Below are positions 7,272 to 16,032 of a stretch of 35,763 nt of DNA, piece after piece. Every line of letters starts with the position of its first letter. The stretch's first letter is position 1. Source of the stretch: an uncultured Bacteroidales bacterium (GTDB taxonomy: Bacteria; Bacteroidota; Bacteroidia; Bacteroidales; P3); the NCBI GenBank assembly GCA_947303735.1, contig CAMYZD010000010.1, forward strand, positions 1 to 35,763, given 5' to 3'. A program made the position numbers and the translations under genes. The notes beneath the pieces are model-generated. The model was not told the origin of the DNA. It made no database searches and saw nothing but the letters and a program-made list of their open reading frames with translations.

Positions 7272-9674
7272 ATGACCACCAGTAAGAAGAAAAAGAGTAA
7301 AAAGAACGTCCGCCCCACGGGAAGGCTGAAAGAATTTTGGATGACCCAACGTTGCCGCCGCCTGCGGGGGGCTTGCTATATCCTGTTGTCGATTTTTCTA
7401 ATGGTGGCCACCATCTCCTTTTTTGTATGCCGACCCAACGAAAACTGGCTTGGGAAACTCGGCTACAAACTGGCAGAGATAATAGTCCAAAACACTTTTG
7501 GCATCGCTGCCGTAGGCTTCTACTTCTTGCTGTTTGTCTTTGGCCTGCGCCTATGGAAGGTCTACCTTTTACCTTGGCGCAAGACCCTGTGGTCTACCCT
7601 ATTTTGGATGGTATGGTTATCCTCAGTCCTTGGCTATTGTGCTGGGGTGTGGGGCAAGGGAAACTACACGATGGGGAATCTGTGTGGAGTCACCGGCAAT
7701 TTCATTGCCTCGCAGCTCTATATGCTTATCAAATGGGGTGCGCTGGTGCTGTTTGCATTCCTCGCCATCGTATTCCTCATCTTTGTTCACAAGGTGCGTT
7801 TCAAAATGCCCAAGATGGAGTTGCCCCAAGTGGACCTATCCCCTGCCGTCGATAGCGTGAAGTCGACCGTACAAGGGATATTTTCACACAATGAGGAACA
7901 ATCTACCCCCGAGGAAAGCCCAACTACAGAGAAGCCAGCCGAAAAGCCTGTAGAGAAAGACGCAGAGCCTGTCACCTTCTCTATCGATGACGAATTCTCA
8001 CGAATCAACCAACGAGCCCAGCAGAGCGCTCAACCACCTGCGCCATCGAGTGGCGATATAGCTTTCAATATCAACGACCCTTCGCCCGAGAAGCAACCCG
8101 AAGAAGAGCCAGCTCAGTACTCCGAATTCGAGAACGTACATACCGAGGCACATTACACCATCGACCAACTCTACGACCCCCACCTCGACCTGAAGCAATA
8201 CGAGATGCCCAGCACCGACCTGCTGACCGACTGGGAGACTCAGAACGTGAAAGTGTCAAAGAGTGAGTTGGTGGCAAACAAAGACCACATCGTTGAGACC
8301 CTACGCAACTACGGCATCGAGATAGTAGAGATCACCGCATCGCCGGGGCCAACCGTGACGCTCTATGAAATTAAGCCTGCCCCTGGTGTTCGCATTTCAA
8401 AGATAAAAAATCTAGAGGACGACATCGCCCTCAGCCTCTCGGCTCTCGGCATCCGCATCATAGCACCCATTCCCGGAAAGGGAACCGTGGGCATAGAAGT
8501 ACCTAACACCAAGCCTCAGATTGTGTCGATGAAAAATATGTTGGAATGTGAGGCTTTTCGCAATAGCGGCAAAATGGAACTTCCTATTGCCTTTGGCAAG
8601 ACCATCAGCAACGACCCCTATGTGACCGACCTTGCCAAGATGCCCCACCTGCTTATGGCTGGTGCTACCGGTACGGGTAAGTCGGTTGGACTGAATGCCG
8701 TCATTGCATCCCTGCTGTTCAAAAAACACCCCTCCGAGTTGAAATTTGTGATGGTCGACCCCAAGAAGGTGGAACTATCGCTCTACAACAAGATAGAGCG
8801 GCACTATCTAGCCAAACTGCCCGACAGCGAGGACGCCATCATCACCGATGTAAAGAAAGTGGTGCGCACGCTCAACAGCCTCTGCATCGAGATGGACCAA
8901 CGCTACGAACTGCTTCGCAAAGCTGGAGTGCGTAAGATAACCGAATACAACGATAAATTTATCCACCGACACCTCAACCCCGAGAACGACCACCGCTACC
9001 TACCCTATATCGTTCTCATCATCGACGAGTTTGCCGACCTCATTATGACTGCCGGCAAGGAGGTGGAGCTACCCATCTGCCGTCTGGCTCAGCTGGCCCG
9101 CGCCGTGGGCATACACCTCATCATAGCCACCCAGCGACCCACTACCAACATCATCACCGGAACCATCAAAGCCAACTTCCCCGCCCGCGTGGCGTTCAAA
9201 GTGACGAGCGGCATCGACTCGCGCACCATTCTCGACTGCAGCGGAGCGCAACGACTAATCGGACGAGGCGATATGCTCATCTCGCTCGCTGGCTCCGACC
9301 TAGTACGCATACAGTGCGCGCTCATCGAGACGGAGGAGATCGAGGAGCTGGCCGACTTTATCGGCTCGCAACGGGGCTACCCCGACGGCTTCTTGCTACC
9401 CGAATATCTCGACGAGAACGAGGAGCCCAACAAGGACTTCGACCCCAAGCAGAAGGACGAATTCTTCAACGATGCTGCCCGACTGGTGGTTGCCAGCCAA
9501 TTTGGCTCCACCTCGTTGCTGCAGCGAAAGCTGCAACTAGGCTACAACCGCGCCGGACGCATCATAGACCAACTGGAAGCCGCCGGCATAGTGGGCCCCT
9601 ACAACGGCTCCAAAGCACGTGAGGTTCTAGTACACAGCGATGTGGAACTAGAAGAAATACTCCGTAGCCTGTAA
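7272..9674 (+). CDS. ftsK: DNA translocase FtsK/SpoIIIE family
   Basis: This 800-aa ATP-driven DNA pump acts at the division septum, where family members clear chromosomes and promote dimer resolution. The order is typical: a basic N-terminus; a four-TM FtsK membrane domain (about 25-180); a Glu/Pro-rich linker (about 190-290); alpha and beta motor domains with Walker A GATGTGKS at residues 464-471 and Walker B VLIIDEFADL near 580; then a C-terminal winged-helix gamma domain (about 735-800, FGSTSLLQRKLQLGYNRAGR) that in the family recognises polar DNA motifs. The length is normal for Bacteroidota. The ATG at 7272 precedes a Lys-rich stretch and is the first plausible start after the terminator. 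No clear -7 box was seen upstream. Confidence 0.97.
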   Translation: MTTSKKKKSKKNVRPTGRLKEFWMTQRCRRLRGACYILLSIFLMVATISFFVCRPNENWLGKLGYKLAEIIVQNTFGIAAVGFYFLLFVFGLRLWKVYLLPWRKTLWSTLFWMVWLSSVLGYCAGVWGKGNYTMGNLCGVTGNFIASQLYMLIKWGALVLFAFLAIVFLIFVHKVRFKMPKMELPQVDLSPAVDSVKSTVQGIFSHNEEQSTPEESPTTEKPAEKPVEKDAEPVTFSIDDEFSRINQRAQQSAQPPAPSSGDIAFNINDPSPEKQPEEEPAQYSEFENVHTEAHYTIDQLYDPHLDLKQYEMPSTDLLTDWETQNVKVSKSELVANKDHIVETLRNYGIEIVEITASPGPTVTLYEIKPAPGVRISKIKNLEDDIALSLSALGIRIIAPIPGKGTVGIEVPNTKPQIVSMKNMLECEAFRNSGKMELPIAFGKTISNDPYVTDLAKMPHLLMAGATGTGKSVGLNAVIASLLFKKHPSELKFVMVDPKKVELSLYNKIERHYLAKLPDSEDAIITDVKKVVRTLNSLCIEMDQRYELLRKAGVRKITEYNDKFIHRHLNPENDHRYLPYIVLIIDEFADLIMTAGKEVELPICRLAQLARAVGIHLIIATQRPTTNIITGTIKANFPARVAFKVTSGIDSRTILDCSGAQRLIGRGDMLISLAGSDLVRIQCALIETEEIEELADFIGSQRGYPDGFLLPEYLDENEEPNKDFDPKQKDEFFNDAARLVVASQFGSTSLLQRKLQLGYNRAGRIIDQLEAAGIVGPYNGSKAREVLVHSDVELEEILRSL

Positions 9675-9722
9675 AAAACAACAAAATCAAGGCGGAAACC
9701 CTACCAAGTCGAAAAATATTTG

Positions 9723-9730
9723 TATTTTTG
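9723..9730 (+). promoter_or_regulatory. Candidate -7 box (TATTTTTG) for the Cys-lipoprotein cassette
   Basis: TATTTTTG fits TAnnTTTG and ends 24 nt before the ATG at 9755. It lies 49 nt after the ftsK stop codon, with no terminator seen between, so some read-through from ftsK is also possible. Confidence 0.5.
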
Positions 9731-9754
9731 CAAATCGAAAAAATACCCATAAAC

Positions 9755-10000
9755 ATGAAAAAAATCCTATTCCTCATAGGTGCTGCCACACTGGTTTTGT
9801 GCGCCTCCTGTAGCAAAGAGAAGAATTGCCGCTGCTCGGTTGTCGGCAGCCAGATTGTTCGCATCGTCACTATTACTGGTGGCACCTGCGACGATTTGAA
9901 CCATGCAAGCTATCGCGACGCCCTCGACACTTTGCACACCGACTATATCCTCTGCACCGACTATCCCTTCGAGGCCGACTCACTAATCGTAAATCACTAA
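9755..10000 (+). CDS. Small Cys-patterned lipoprotein 1
   Basis: This 81-aa protein has a lipoprotein signal ending LCASC, with the lipidated Cys at residue 19. The mature protein begins CSKEKNCRCS, placing a CxC pair (C25, C27) just beyond the lipid anchor. Two more cysteines follow, in GGTCDD and ILCTDY. The same five-Cys layout recurs in the genes at 10021 and 11223. I do not recognise a named family. The ATG at 9755 is chosen over the upstream TTG at 9728 because it directly starts the MKK signal peptide and because the -7 box would overlap the longer start. First gene of a likely operon, 20 nt before the next. Confidence 0.8.
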   Translation: MKKILFLIGAATLVLCASCSKEKNCRCSVVGSQIVRIVTITGGTCDDLNHASYRDALDTLHTDYILCTDYPFEADSLIVNH

Positions 10001-10020
10001 TACCATACAAGTAGCCCATT

Positions 10021-10275
10021 ATGAAAAAACGTCTTCTACCCATTATTCCCCTTGCATTGGTGATGCTCCTCGCTGTTGGCTGCACCAAGGAAAAAAGATG
10101 CCTTTGCACATCCAACGAGACACTGGACGCCCATAACAATCCCGTCATCACCTATATCCATGTCTCCAACGGATTTCGTTGCAGTAAGATAACCCAGCTG
10201 GGATTTGAACGTCAGGTTGAAGGGCAATTGGTCCGCGAAATGGATGCTGTAACCTGCGAGGAGGTTAAGGATTGA
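10021..10275 (+). CDS. Small Cys-patterned lipoprotein 2
   Basis: This 84-aa protein has a signal peptide with lipobox AVGC (Cys21), then CTKEKRCLCTSNE with the CxC pair at C27 and C29. Later cysteines occur in GFRCSK and AVTCEE. It is a paralogue in pattern of the genes at 9755 and 11223, although overall identity is low outside the Cys positions. A membrane-anchored, disulfide- or metal-handling role is possible (inference from pattern and neighbours). Its stop codon overlaps the TTG start of the next gene, which suggests translational coupling. Confidence 0.8.
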   Translation: MKKRLLPIIPLALVMLLAVGCTKEKRCLCTSNETLDAHNNPVITYIHVSNGFRCSKITQLGFERQVEGQLVREMDAVTCEEVKD

Positions 10276-11198
10276 GACCCTTTAGTTCTCAGCCACTCCG
10301 CACTGCTTCACTAGTGGTGAGGATATTGCTAGGCATTTTCTTCCTCGTGTCGGCGATAGCCAAACTAGTCGACATCGACCGCTTTGAGGTATACATCTTC
10401 TCTTACAACATACTCTCCCTCAACCTTTCATTTTTGGTTGCGCGACTCGTCATCATTTTTGAGATAATCGTAGGCATAGGGCTCATCGCCAATGTCTACA
10501 ACAAGTTGATTGACACCTGTACACTCATCATGCTCATCGGGTTCACCTTATTGATGGGATATGCCAGTCTCATAGGCCGTAACGATAGCTGCCAATGTAT
10601 GGGGTCGCTCCTTGAAATCAACCCTACCCATTCTATACTCAAGAACGCGATACTCATCCTCCTACTTCTTTTTGCTTCGGGTGCTCGCCCATGGTCTTGG
10701 CGCCCACGATGGTTTATTTGGCTACCCCTAGTTCTGGCTCCAATAGTCACCGTATTCATCGTCTCAGCCCCCGACAACTGGCTCTTCGGGCCCAGCGACG
10801 AAATCTACAATTCCGAGGAGCTCTCCACTTCCATACAACCCACGGGCACACTCTATGACCTCCGTCTCGACCAAGGGAAACACGTGGTGGCCTTCCTCAC
10901 CCCCGGATGCCAGTTTTGTCGCATGGCCGACAACAAGTTAGACCATATCTGTCGTCGCAACCAACTCGACTCCACAGCTTTCATCTACCTCTGCCCCACT
11001 GCCGACAGCACTGTAGTTCCCCTTACCCTTGACACCACTACATTCAGCCGTCCGTGCCATTTGATTCCCTCTCTCAACTATGCACTCATCACCTACGGCC
11101 AGCGCCCCATGGTGTTTCTTATGGACGAGGGACGTGTGACAGCCACCTGCCACTACCGCAATATCGACGAGAGGCGCATTGTCGAATTCCTCCGCTAA
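10272..11198 (+). CDS. MauE/DoxX-like membrane protein fused to a thioredoxin-like domain
   Basis: This 308-aa protein has four TM helices of the MauE/DoxX type (about 10-145) with a CxC motif at Cys107/Cys109 in DSCQCMGS, as in the CxCxG loops of MauE-like redox proteins. A further TM (about 150-175) is followed by a soluble domain (about 190-308) carrying PGCQFC (Cys213/Cys216) and a later QRPMVFL that could supply the cis-Pro of a thioredoxin fold. It probably passes electrons across the inner membrane to periplasmic disulfides (inference from family). The TTG start at 10272 overlaps the preceding TGA and follows a GAGGAGG-containing stretch; no better start exists before the first TM. It sits between paralogous Cys-rich lipoproteins, its plausible partners. 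Confidence 0.75.
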   Translation: MRPFSSQPLRTASLVVRILLGIFFLVSAIAKLVDIDRFEVYIFSYNILSLNLSFLVARLVIIFEIIVGIGLIANVYNKLIDTCTLIMLIGFTLLMGYASLIGRNDSCQCMGSLLEINPTHSILKNAILILLLLFASGARPWSWRPRWFIWLPLVLAPIVTVFIVSAPDNWLFGPSDEIYNSEELSTSIQPTGTLYDLRLDQGKHVVAFLTPGCQFCRMADNKLDHICRRNQLDSTAFIYLCPTADSTVVPLTLDTTTFSRPCHLIPSLNYALITYGQRPMVFLMDEGRVTATCHYRNIDERRIVEFLR

Positions 11199-11222
11199 GA
11201 AAAAAATTTCTAACAACATACC

Positions 11223-11441
11223 ATGAGACACAAGAAACAAGCCATATACACACTACTAGCCCTAGCGCTATTGATGCTCACCCAGTCATGCAACAAACGC
11301 TGCCAATGCTACCGCTACGATGGCGGATATGTGGAATACTCAACCGACGACCTTGAATCCTTGGGCAAGACCTGCTCTGACATGATCTATTACGAAGGAC
11401 TTGCCACCCAGCGCTACTCCATGTGCGAATGGAAATACTGA
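11223..11441 (+). CDS. Small Cys-patterned lipoprotein 3
   Basis: This 72-aa protein has lipobox TQSC (Cys23), then CNKRCQCYRYDGG with the CxC pair at C27 and C29, plus GKTCSD and SMCEWK near the C-terminus. The Cys order matches the genes at 9755 and 10021, although the spacer after the lipid Cys is two residues shorter. Last gene of the cassette, 24 nt after the MauE/thioredoxin-like gene. Its stop codon is only 2 nt from the stop of the convergent flippase gene, with no terminator between them. Confidence 0.75.
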   Translation: MRHKKQAIYTLLALALLMLTQSCNKRCQCYRYDGGYVEYSTDDLESLGKTCSDMIYYEGLATQRYSMCEWKY

Positions 11442-11443
11442 TC

Positions 11444-12922
11444 TCACTTCTTCCTTCTAACCAATCCTTTCAGCAGGTCGCGCTCGCAGTATAGTACTAC
11501 TGCCACATAGACCAGCACTAAGACGGTGTTCCAAGCCAGGCGCCAGCCCAATACCTCCGGTCGCAACCACACACTAATGCCATACAATCCCAACGCCAAA
11601 GCGAAATAGCCAAACAGCGGCAGCAACTTATACGGAACGGGGCTCTTCTTTCTACCCACACAGTACGACAGCACCATGCAAACTCCGTATCCGGCCAAAC
11701 CGCCCCATGCGCACGCCATATAACCGTAACGCGGCACGAAGATTATATTGATGGCCAGCAATACAGCACATCCTATGGCCGAAAATACCGCTCCCCACCA
11801 AGTCTGCTCTATCAGCTTGTACCAGAACGAGAGGTTGAAATAGACGCTCATAAACACCTCAGCCAACATCACTATCGGCACCACACGCAACCCCTCCCAA
11901 TAGCTAGGCGCGATAAAATACTTGAAAATGTCAAGATATGCCATCACTGCCAAAAACGCCAACATGGCGAATATCACAAAATACTTCATCACCGCAGCCT
12001 GCGTCTCCTTGCTGTTACGATCCCTTCCGCCACCGAATACAAACGGCTCATACGCATAGCGGAACGCCTGCGTAATCAAGGCCATAATCATGGCTATCTT
12101 CACACACGAGCCATAAATACCCAGCTGCACCTTACCCTCAGGACCTGGCACCAAATGGTTGAAACAAATCTTATCTGCCACTTGGTTCAAGATGCCCGCA
12201 ATACCGAAGAGCAACAGCGGCCAAGTGTATCGTAGCATCTCCTTCAGCACCCGCAAGTCCACCCCGCTCCGCAACTTTCGCAATTCGGGCAAAAATCCCA
12301 GCGTAATGCCCCCCGTACAAATCAGATTCACCACAAAGATGTAGCCTACTTGATAGTCGGGACTATACCACCCCATCAACTGCGGGTGCGATTCATACAA
12401 CCTGGGAGCCACTAGAAACACAAACAAATTCAGTCCTATATTGCAAAAGATAAACAGCAGCTTCAAGAAAGCAAACTTCAACGGCCTGCCTTCGAAGCGC
12501 AGAAGGGCATAGAGTATCGCTTGGAAGGCATCCAACGCCACCACACAACCCATAATGGTCAGAAACTCGGGGTGAGAATCATATCCCAGCCCATGGGCTA
12601 TGGGCTTGATAAAACTGAAGAGCAACAGCAAAAACAACGCCGACACGCCACCCACCGCTGTCAGAGCGGTAGCAAAGACTTTGTCGGCCTTCTCGCGATA
12701 CTTATTGGCGAAATAGAAGAACGTAGTCTCCATACCAAAAGTAAGGATGACCAGCAGCAGGGCTGTATAGGCATAAATTTCCGTAACAACGCCATATCCA
12801 CCCGAAGTGGCGGCAATCTTATAAGTGTAAAGCGGCACCAACAGGTAGTTTAGGAAACGACCCACGATGCTGCTCACACCATATATCATAGTATCTGAAA
12901 ATAGCTTCTTTAATGAACTCAT
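11444..12922 (-). CDS. Polysaccharide/lipid-linked oligosaccharide flippase (MOP superfamily, Wzx-like)
   Basis: This 492-aa polytopic membrane protein has about 12-14 predicted TM segments. The N-terminus (LKKLFSDTMIYGVSSIVGRF) is typical of the polysaccharide synthesis/flippase family of the MOP superfamily, which moves undecaprenyl-linked glycans across the inner membrane. Length and TM layout fit the family. The substrate cannot be inferred. A polyprenyl-phosphate sugar transferase lies 6 kb away at 19041, but there is no contiguous capsule cluster. The ATG at 12922 is the start of the conserved N-terminal helix. A -7-like box lies at 13034-13041 on the same strand. Confidence 0.88.
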   Translation of the reverse strand: MSSLKKLFSDTMIYGVSSIVGRFLNYLLVPLYTYKIAATSGGYGVVTEIYAYTALLLVILTFGMETTFFYFANKYREKADKVFATALTAVGGVSALFLLLLFSFIKPIAHGLGYDSHPEFLTIMGCVVALDAFQAILYALLRFEGRPLKFAFLKLLFIFCNIGLNLFVFLVAPRLYESHPQLMGWYSPDYQVGYIFVVNLICTGGITLGFLPELRKLRSGVDLRVLKEMLRYTWPLLLFGIAGILNQVADKICFNHLVPGPEGKVQLGIYGSCVKIAMIMALITQAFRYAYEPFVFGGGRDRNSKETQAAVMKYFVIFAMLAFLAVMAYLDIFKYFIAPSYWEGLRVVPIVMLAEVFMSVYFNLSFWYKLIEQTWWGAVFSAIGCAVLLAINIIFVPRYGYMACAWGGLAGYGVCMVLSYCVGRKKSPVPYKLLPLFGYFALALGLYGISVWLRPEVLGWRLAWNTVLVLVYVAVVLYCERDLLKGLVRRKK

Positions 12923-13033
12923 ATTGGATTAAAAATTAAGAAATAAATATTAAAGGGTGTCTGAGAATATGATGATAACGCAATGCCTTGATAATTATTG
13001 CCTACTTTTTTAAGAAGAAAAGAAAAAAGGAGG

Positions 13034-13041
13034 CAAACCTA
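13034..13041 (-). promoter_or_regulatory. Candidate minus-strand -7 box (TAGGTTTG) for the flippase gene
   Basis: Plus-strand CAAACCTA reads TAGGTTTG on the minus strand, fitting TAnnTTTG, about 110 nt upstream of the flippase ATG. No clear -33 element was seen. Confidence 0.35.
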
Positions 13042-13092
13042 TAAAAATTCTTAAGCAAGGCCACAGGGAGATAAGGATATAATAATTTTTCG

Positions 13093-13100
13093 TACTTTTG
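13093..13100 (+). promoter_or_regulatory. Candidate -7 box (TACTTTTG) for the GH20 gene
   Basis: TACTTTTG fits TAnnTTTG and ends 28 nt before the ATG at 13129. It forms a divergent promoter region with the minus-strand box at 13034-13041. Confidence 0.5.
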
Positions 13101-13128
13101 CATTTTAATTGTAAACTGACCCGAACGG

Positions 13129-14976
13129 ATGAAACGTTGGTATATACTCCTAACCCTAGCCCTGCTGCTGCTCACGGCATCGTGCGGCGACACTGTGGCC
13201 ATTAAGGAGTATTCCATCATCCCCGAGCCTGTCTACTTGGTGCAAAAGGGTCGCATCTTCACCCTCTCCTCCAGCACTCGGCTCTGTTTCGAGAACCTTG
13301 GGCAAAACAGTCCCACTGCCAAGTATATTACCACCAGCCTACGGCAAATGCACGTGCGTCCCGCCCTCATAGGCACTCCACACAAGGATTGCATCACCTT
13401 TGCCATCAACGACACCACCAACCCCGCCATAGGCGACGAGGGCTACTTGCTGCAGGTCCACCCCGACGGCATCTTCATCAGTGCCAACACTGAAGCGGGT
13501 CTTTTCTATGCCTTCCAGACCTTTGTCCAAATGCTTCCCGAAGACATCCTACACCACTCCTACAACCGCATCGATATGCCCGAATGCACCATCCTCGACC
13601 ATCCTCGGTTCAACTGGAGAGGAAGCCACCTCGACGTCTGCCGCCATTTCTTCTCCGTCAAGCAAATTCAGCGTCACCTCGACCTCATGGCCGCCTACAA
13701 GCTCAACAAGTTTCACTGGCACCTGACCGACGACCAAGGCTGGCGTATCGAGATCGACCGCTACCCCCAACTCAACGACATCGGCTCTTGGCGAGTGGAC
13801 CGCACCCATCAGCCGTGGGGCCAAGAAACCCCCGCCCATCTAGGCGAGGAGCCCACCTACGGTGGATTCTACACCCAAGAGGACATTGCCGACATCGTGG
13901 CCTATGCCGCCCAACGACACATTGAGGTTATCCCCGAGATAGACCTTCCCAGCCATGCAAGCGCCATCCTTGCCGCCTATCCCCAACTGGCATGCGACGA
14001 CTATCCCTATACCGTCGCCCTAGGCCCCTACTGGCCACCCAAGGCCATCCTCTGCCTAGGCAACGATGAGACCATGCAGTTCGTCAGCGACATCATTGAC
14101 GAGGTGATTCAGCTCTTTCCCAGCCCCTACATCCACATCGGAGGCGATGTCCCCTACCGCGACAACTGGGAAGAGTGCCCTCGCTGTCAAGCCCTCATGC
14201 GGCAACAGGGATTGGCCAACGAAAACGAACTACAAGGATGGTTCCTATCCCACGTAGGCAAAATGCTCGAAAGCAAAGGCCGCATGATGATTGGCTGGGA
14301 CGACATTATGGACTGCCCCCTCACCACAGATGCTGTGGTAATGGCATGGCGTGGCGACACTACAGCCTTCGCTGCCGCCCTTCGCAGCACCCCCGTGATA
14401 TCCGCCTCCCCCTCCTATTGCAATCTCGAATGCTACCAGGCCGACTCCAACCACCAGCCTACCGCCTTCCCTCTCTACATCACACTCCATCAGGCCTACC
14501 AATACGACCCCATACCTCGCACCCTCACCGAGAATGCACAACCTTACGTATGGGGTGGCGAATGTATGTTGTGGACCGACTACATCAACAACTACAGCCA
14601 AGCTGAATACCAACTGCTGCCTCGGCTCTGCGCCATTGCCGAATGCCTATGGACTCCCCTTGACCGCAAAGACTGGTCCCACTTCCAAAAGAAGATAGAA
14701 CACCATAAGGCTCGCCTGTTGGCAACGGGTCACAACACATGCCTAGGTTCATTTAAGCCCACCGTCACCAAGACCCCCGAGTCCGACGGCTTCCTAGTCA
14801 CCATCACCACAGAAACCTCTGGTTCGTACGTCTACTATACCACCGATGGTAGCGACCCCACTCCCGAATCGCCACTCTACACCTCTCCCCTTCACCTTCC
14901 CAACGGCACCTTGCTTCGTACCCTCACCCTCTACAACGGAAAAGCACAGGAAGGCATCTACGACTTCAAATTATAA
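13129..14976 (+). CDS. Glycoside hydrolase family 20 (beta-N-acetylhexosaminidase-like) lipoprotein, catalytic Glu absent
   Basis: This 615-aa protein has a lipoprotein signal ending LLTASC (Cys19). A GH20b N-terminal domain (about 25-155) precedes the GH20 barrel (about 160-520), with FNWRGSHLDVCRHF, HWHLTDDQGWRIEID, VIPEIDLPSHA and GWDDIMD. The family active-site pair is Asp-Glu in GGDE; here the sequence is HIGGDVPYRDNW, so Asp340 is followed by Val341. The C-terminal 70 residues resemble the chitobiase/beta-hexosaminidase C-terminal domain (VYYTTDGSDPTPES). Normal members release terminal GlcNAc or GalNAc from glycans at the cell surface. Without the general acid Glu, ordinary hydrolysis is doubtful, and glycan binding or altered chemistry is possible (inference). 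HydE follows after 3 nt, so the two genes are probably co-transcribed. Confidence 0.88.
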   Translation: MKRWYILLTLALLLLTASCGDTVAIKEYSIIPEPVYLVQKGRIFTLSSSTRLCFENLGQNSPTAKYITTSLRQMHVRPALIGTPHKDCITFAINDTTNPAIGDEGYLLQVHPDGIFISANTEAGLFYAFQTFVQMLPEDILHHSYNRIDMPECTILDHPRFNWRGSHLDVCRHFFSVKQIQRHLDLMAAYKLNKFHWHLTDDQGWRIEIDRYPQLNDIGSWRVDRTHQPWGQETPAHLGEEPTYGGFYTQEDIADIVAYAAQRHIEVIPEIDLPSHASAILAAYPQLACDDYPYTVALGPYWPPKAILCLGNDETMQFVSDIIDEVIQLFPSPYIHIGGDVPYRDNWEECPRCQALMRQQGLANENELQGWFLSHVGKMLESKGRMMIGWDDIMDCPLTTDAVVMAWRGDTTAFAAALRSTPVISASPSYCNLECYQADSNHQPTAFPLYITLHQAYQYDPIPRTLTENAQPYVWGGECMLWTDYINNYSQAEYQLLPRLCAIAECLWTPLDRKDWSHFQKKIEHHKARLLATGHNTCLGSFKPTVTKTPESDGFLVTITTETSGSYVYYTTDGSDPTPESPLYTSPLHLPNGTLLRTLTLYNGKAQEGIYDFKL

Positions 14977-14979
14977 TCC

Positions 14980-16032
14980 ATGAAAGACATAGTCAATCAA
15001 ATCGCTGACTCGCGCACCATCACCCTCGAGCAACTCTCACACCTGCTCACCACCGACGACCGCGACACTATACAATACCTCTTCGACCGCGCCCACGCCA
15101 CTGCCCAGCAACATTTCGGCAACAAAATATTCATGCGAGGGCTCATTGAGATATCCAACCATTGTAAAAACGACTGTCTCTATTGTGGCATCCGTCGCAG
15201 TCAAAAGGATGTCCACCGCTATCGCCTCACCAAGGAGGAGATACTCGACTGCTGTGAGCAAGGTTACGCTCTCGGCTTTCGCACCTATGTGATGCAGGGA
15301 GGCGAAGACGGCTGGTTCACAGACGACCGCATGTGCGACATCGTCGCCACCATTCGCCAGAAATACCCCGACTGCGCTATCACACTCTCGCTCGGCGAAC
15401 GCAACCATGAGAGCTATCAGAGGCTTTTCGATGCTGGCGCCAACCGCTACCTACTGCGCCACGAAACTGCCGACCCTGCCCACTACGCACAACTCCATCC
15501 TGCCGAAATGAGTTTCGAGCACCGGATGCGCTGCCTCCAAGACCTCAAAGCAATAGGCTATCAGGTAGGCTGTGGCTTCATGGTAGGATCGCCTTACCAA
15601 ACCGTCCATACCTTATTGAAAGATCTTCAATTCATCTCTAACCTCCAACCGCAGATGGTAGGTATCGGACCATTTATTCCCGCGTCGAACACTCCCTTTC
15701 ACGACCGCCCTGCAGGGTCGGTAGAGACCACACTGAGGCTCCTGTCTATCATCCGGTTGATACTACCTCCCGTGCTGTTGCCCGCCACCACAGCCCTTGG
15801 CACCCTACACCCACGCGGCCGAGAACTGGGCATTCTGGCCGGTGCCAACGTGGTGATGCCTAACCTCAGTCCCCGCGACCACCGCAAGGACTACAGCCTC
15901 TACGATAATAAGCTCTGCACAGGGGATGAAGCCGCCGAATGCCGCGTTTGTCTCGACCGCCGTATCCGCACCACCGGCAGCGAGCTGGTAGTCGACCGCG
16001 GCGATGCCCCGACAACCACTTGTGGAGTATAA
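14980..16032 (+). CDS. hydE: [FeFe]-hydrogenase H-cluster radical SAM maturase HydE
   Basis: This 350-aa radical SAM enzyme works with HydG and HydF in building the H-cluster diiron subsite of [FeFe] hydrogenase. The CX3CX2C cluster motif is Cys62, Cys66 and Cys69 in HCKNDCLYCGIRR, a characteristic HydE signature. The C-terminal CX7CX2C second-cluster motif known from HydE proteins is also present (Cys313, Cys321, Cys324). Length is normal for the family. The ATG at 14980 is 3 nt after the GH20 stop codon. No hydrogenase, HydF or HydG gene is in this window, but a GHKL ATPase of the hydrogenase-associated type lies nearby at 17478-18026. Its last 29 nt overlap the longest possible reading of the transporter gene that follows. 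Confidence 0.95.
   Translation: MKDIVNQIADSRTITLEQLSHLLTTDDRDTIQYLFDRAHATAQQHFGNKIFMRGLIEISNHCKNDCLYCGIRRSQKDVHRYRLTKEEILDCCEQGYALGFRTYVMQGGEDGWFTDDRMCDIVATIRQKYPDCAITLSLGERNHESYQRLFDAGANRYLLRHETADPAHYAQLHPAEMSFEHRMRCLQDLKAIGYQVGCGFMVGSPYQTVHTLLKDLQFISNLQPQMVGIGPFIPASNTPFHDRPAGSVETTLRLLSIIRLILPPVLLPATTALGTLHPRGRELGILAGANVVMPNLSPRDHRKDYSLYDNKLCTGDEAAECRVCLDRRIRTTGSELVVDRGDAPTTTCGV

Noticed and set aside
9728-9754. Longer TTG start for Cys-lipoprotein 1
   Set aside because: It would overlap the candidate -7 box and place nine extra residues before a normal MKK lipoprotein signal peptide.
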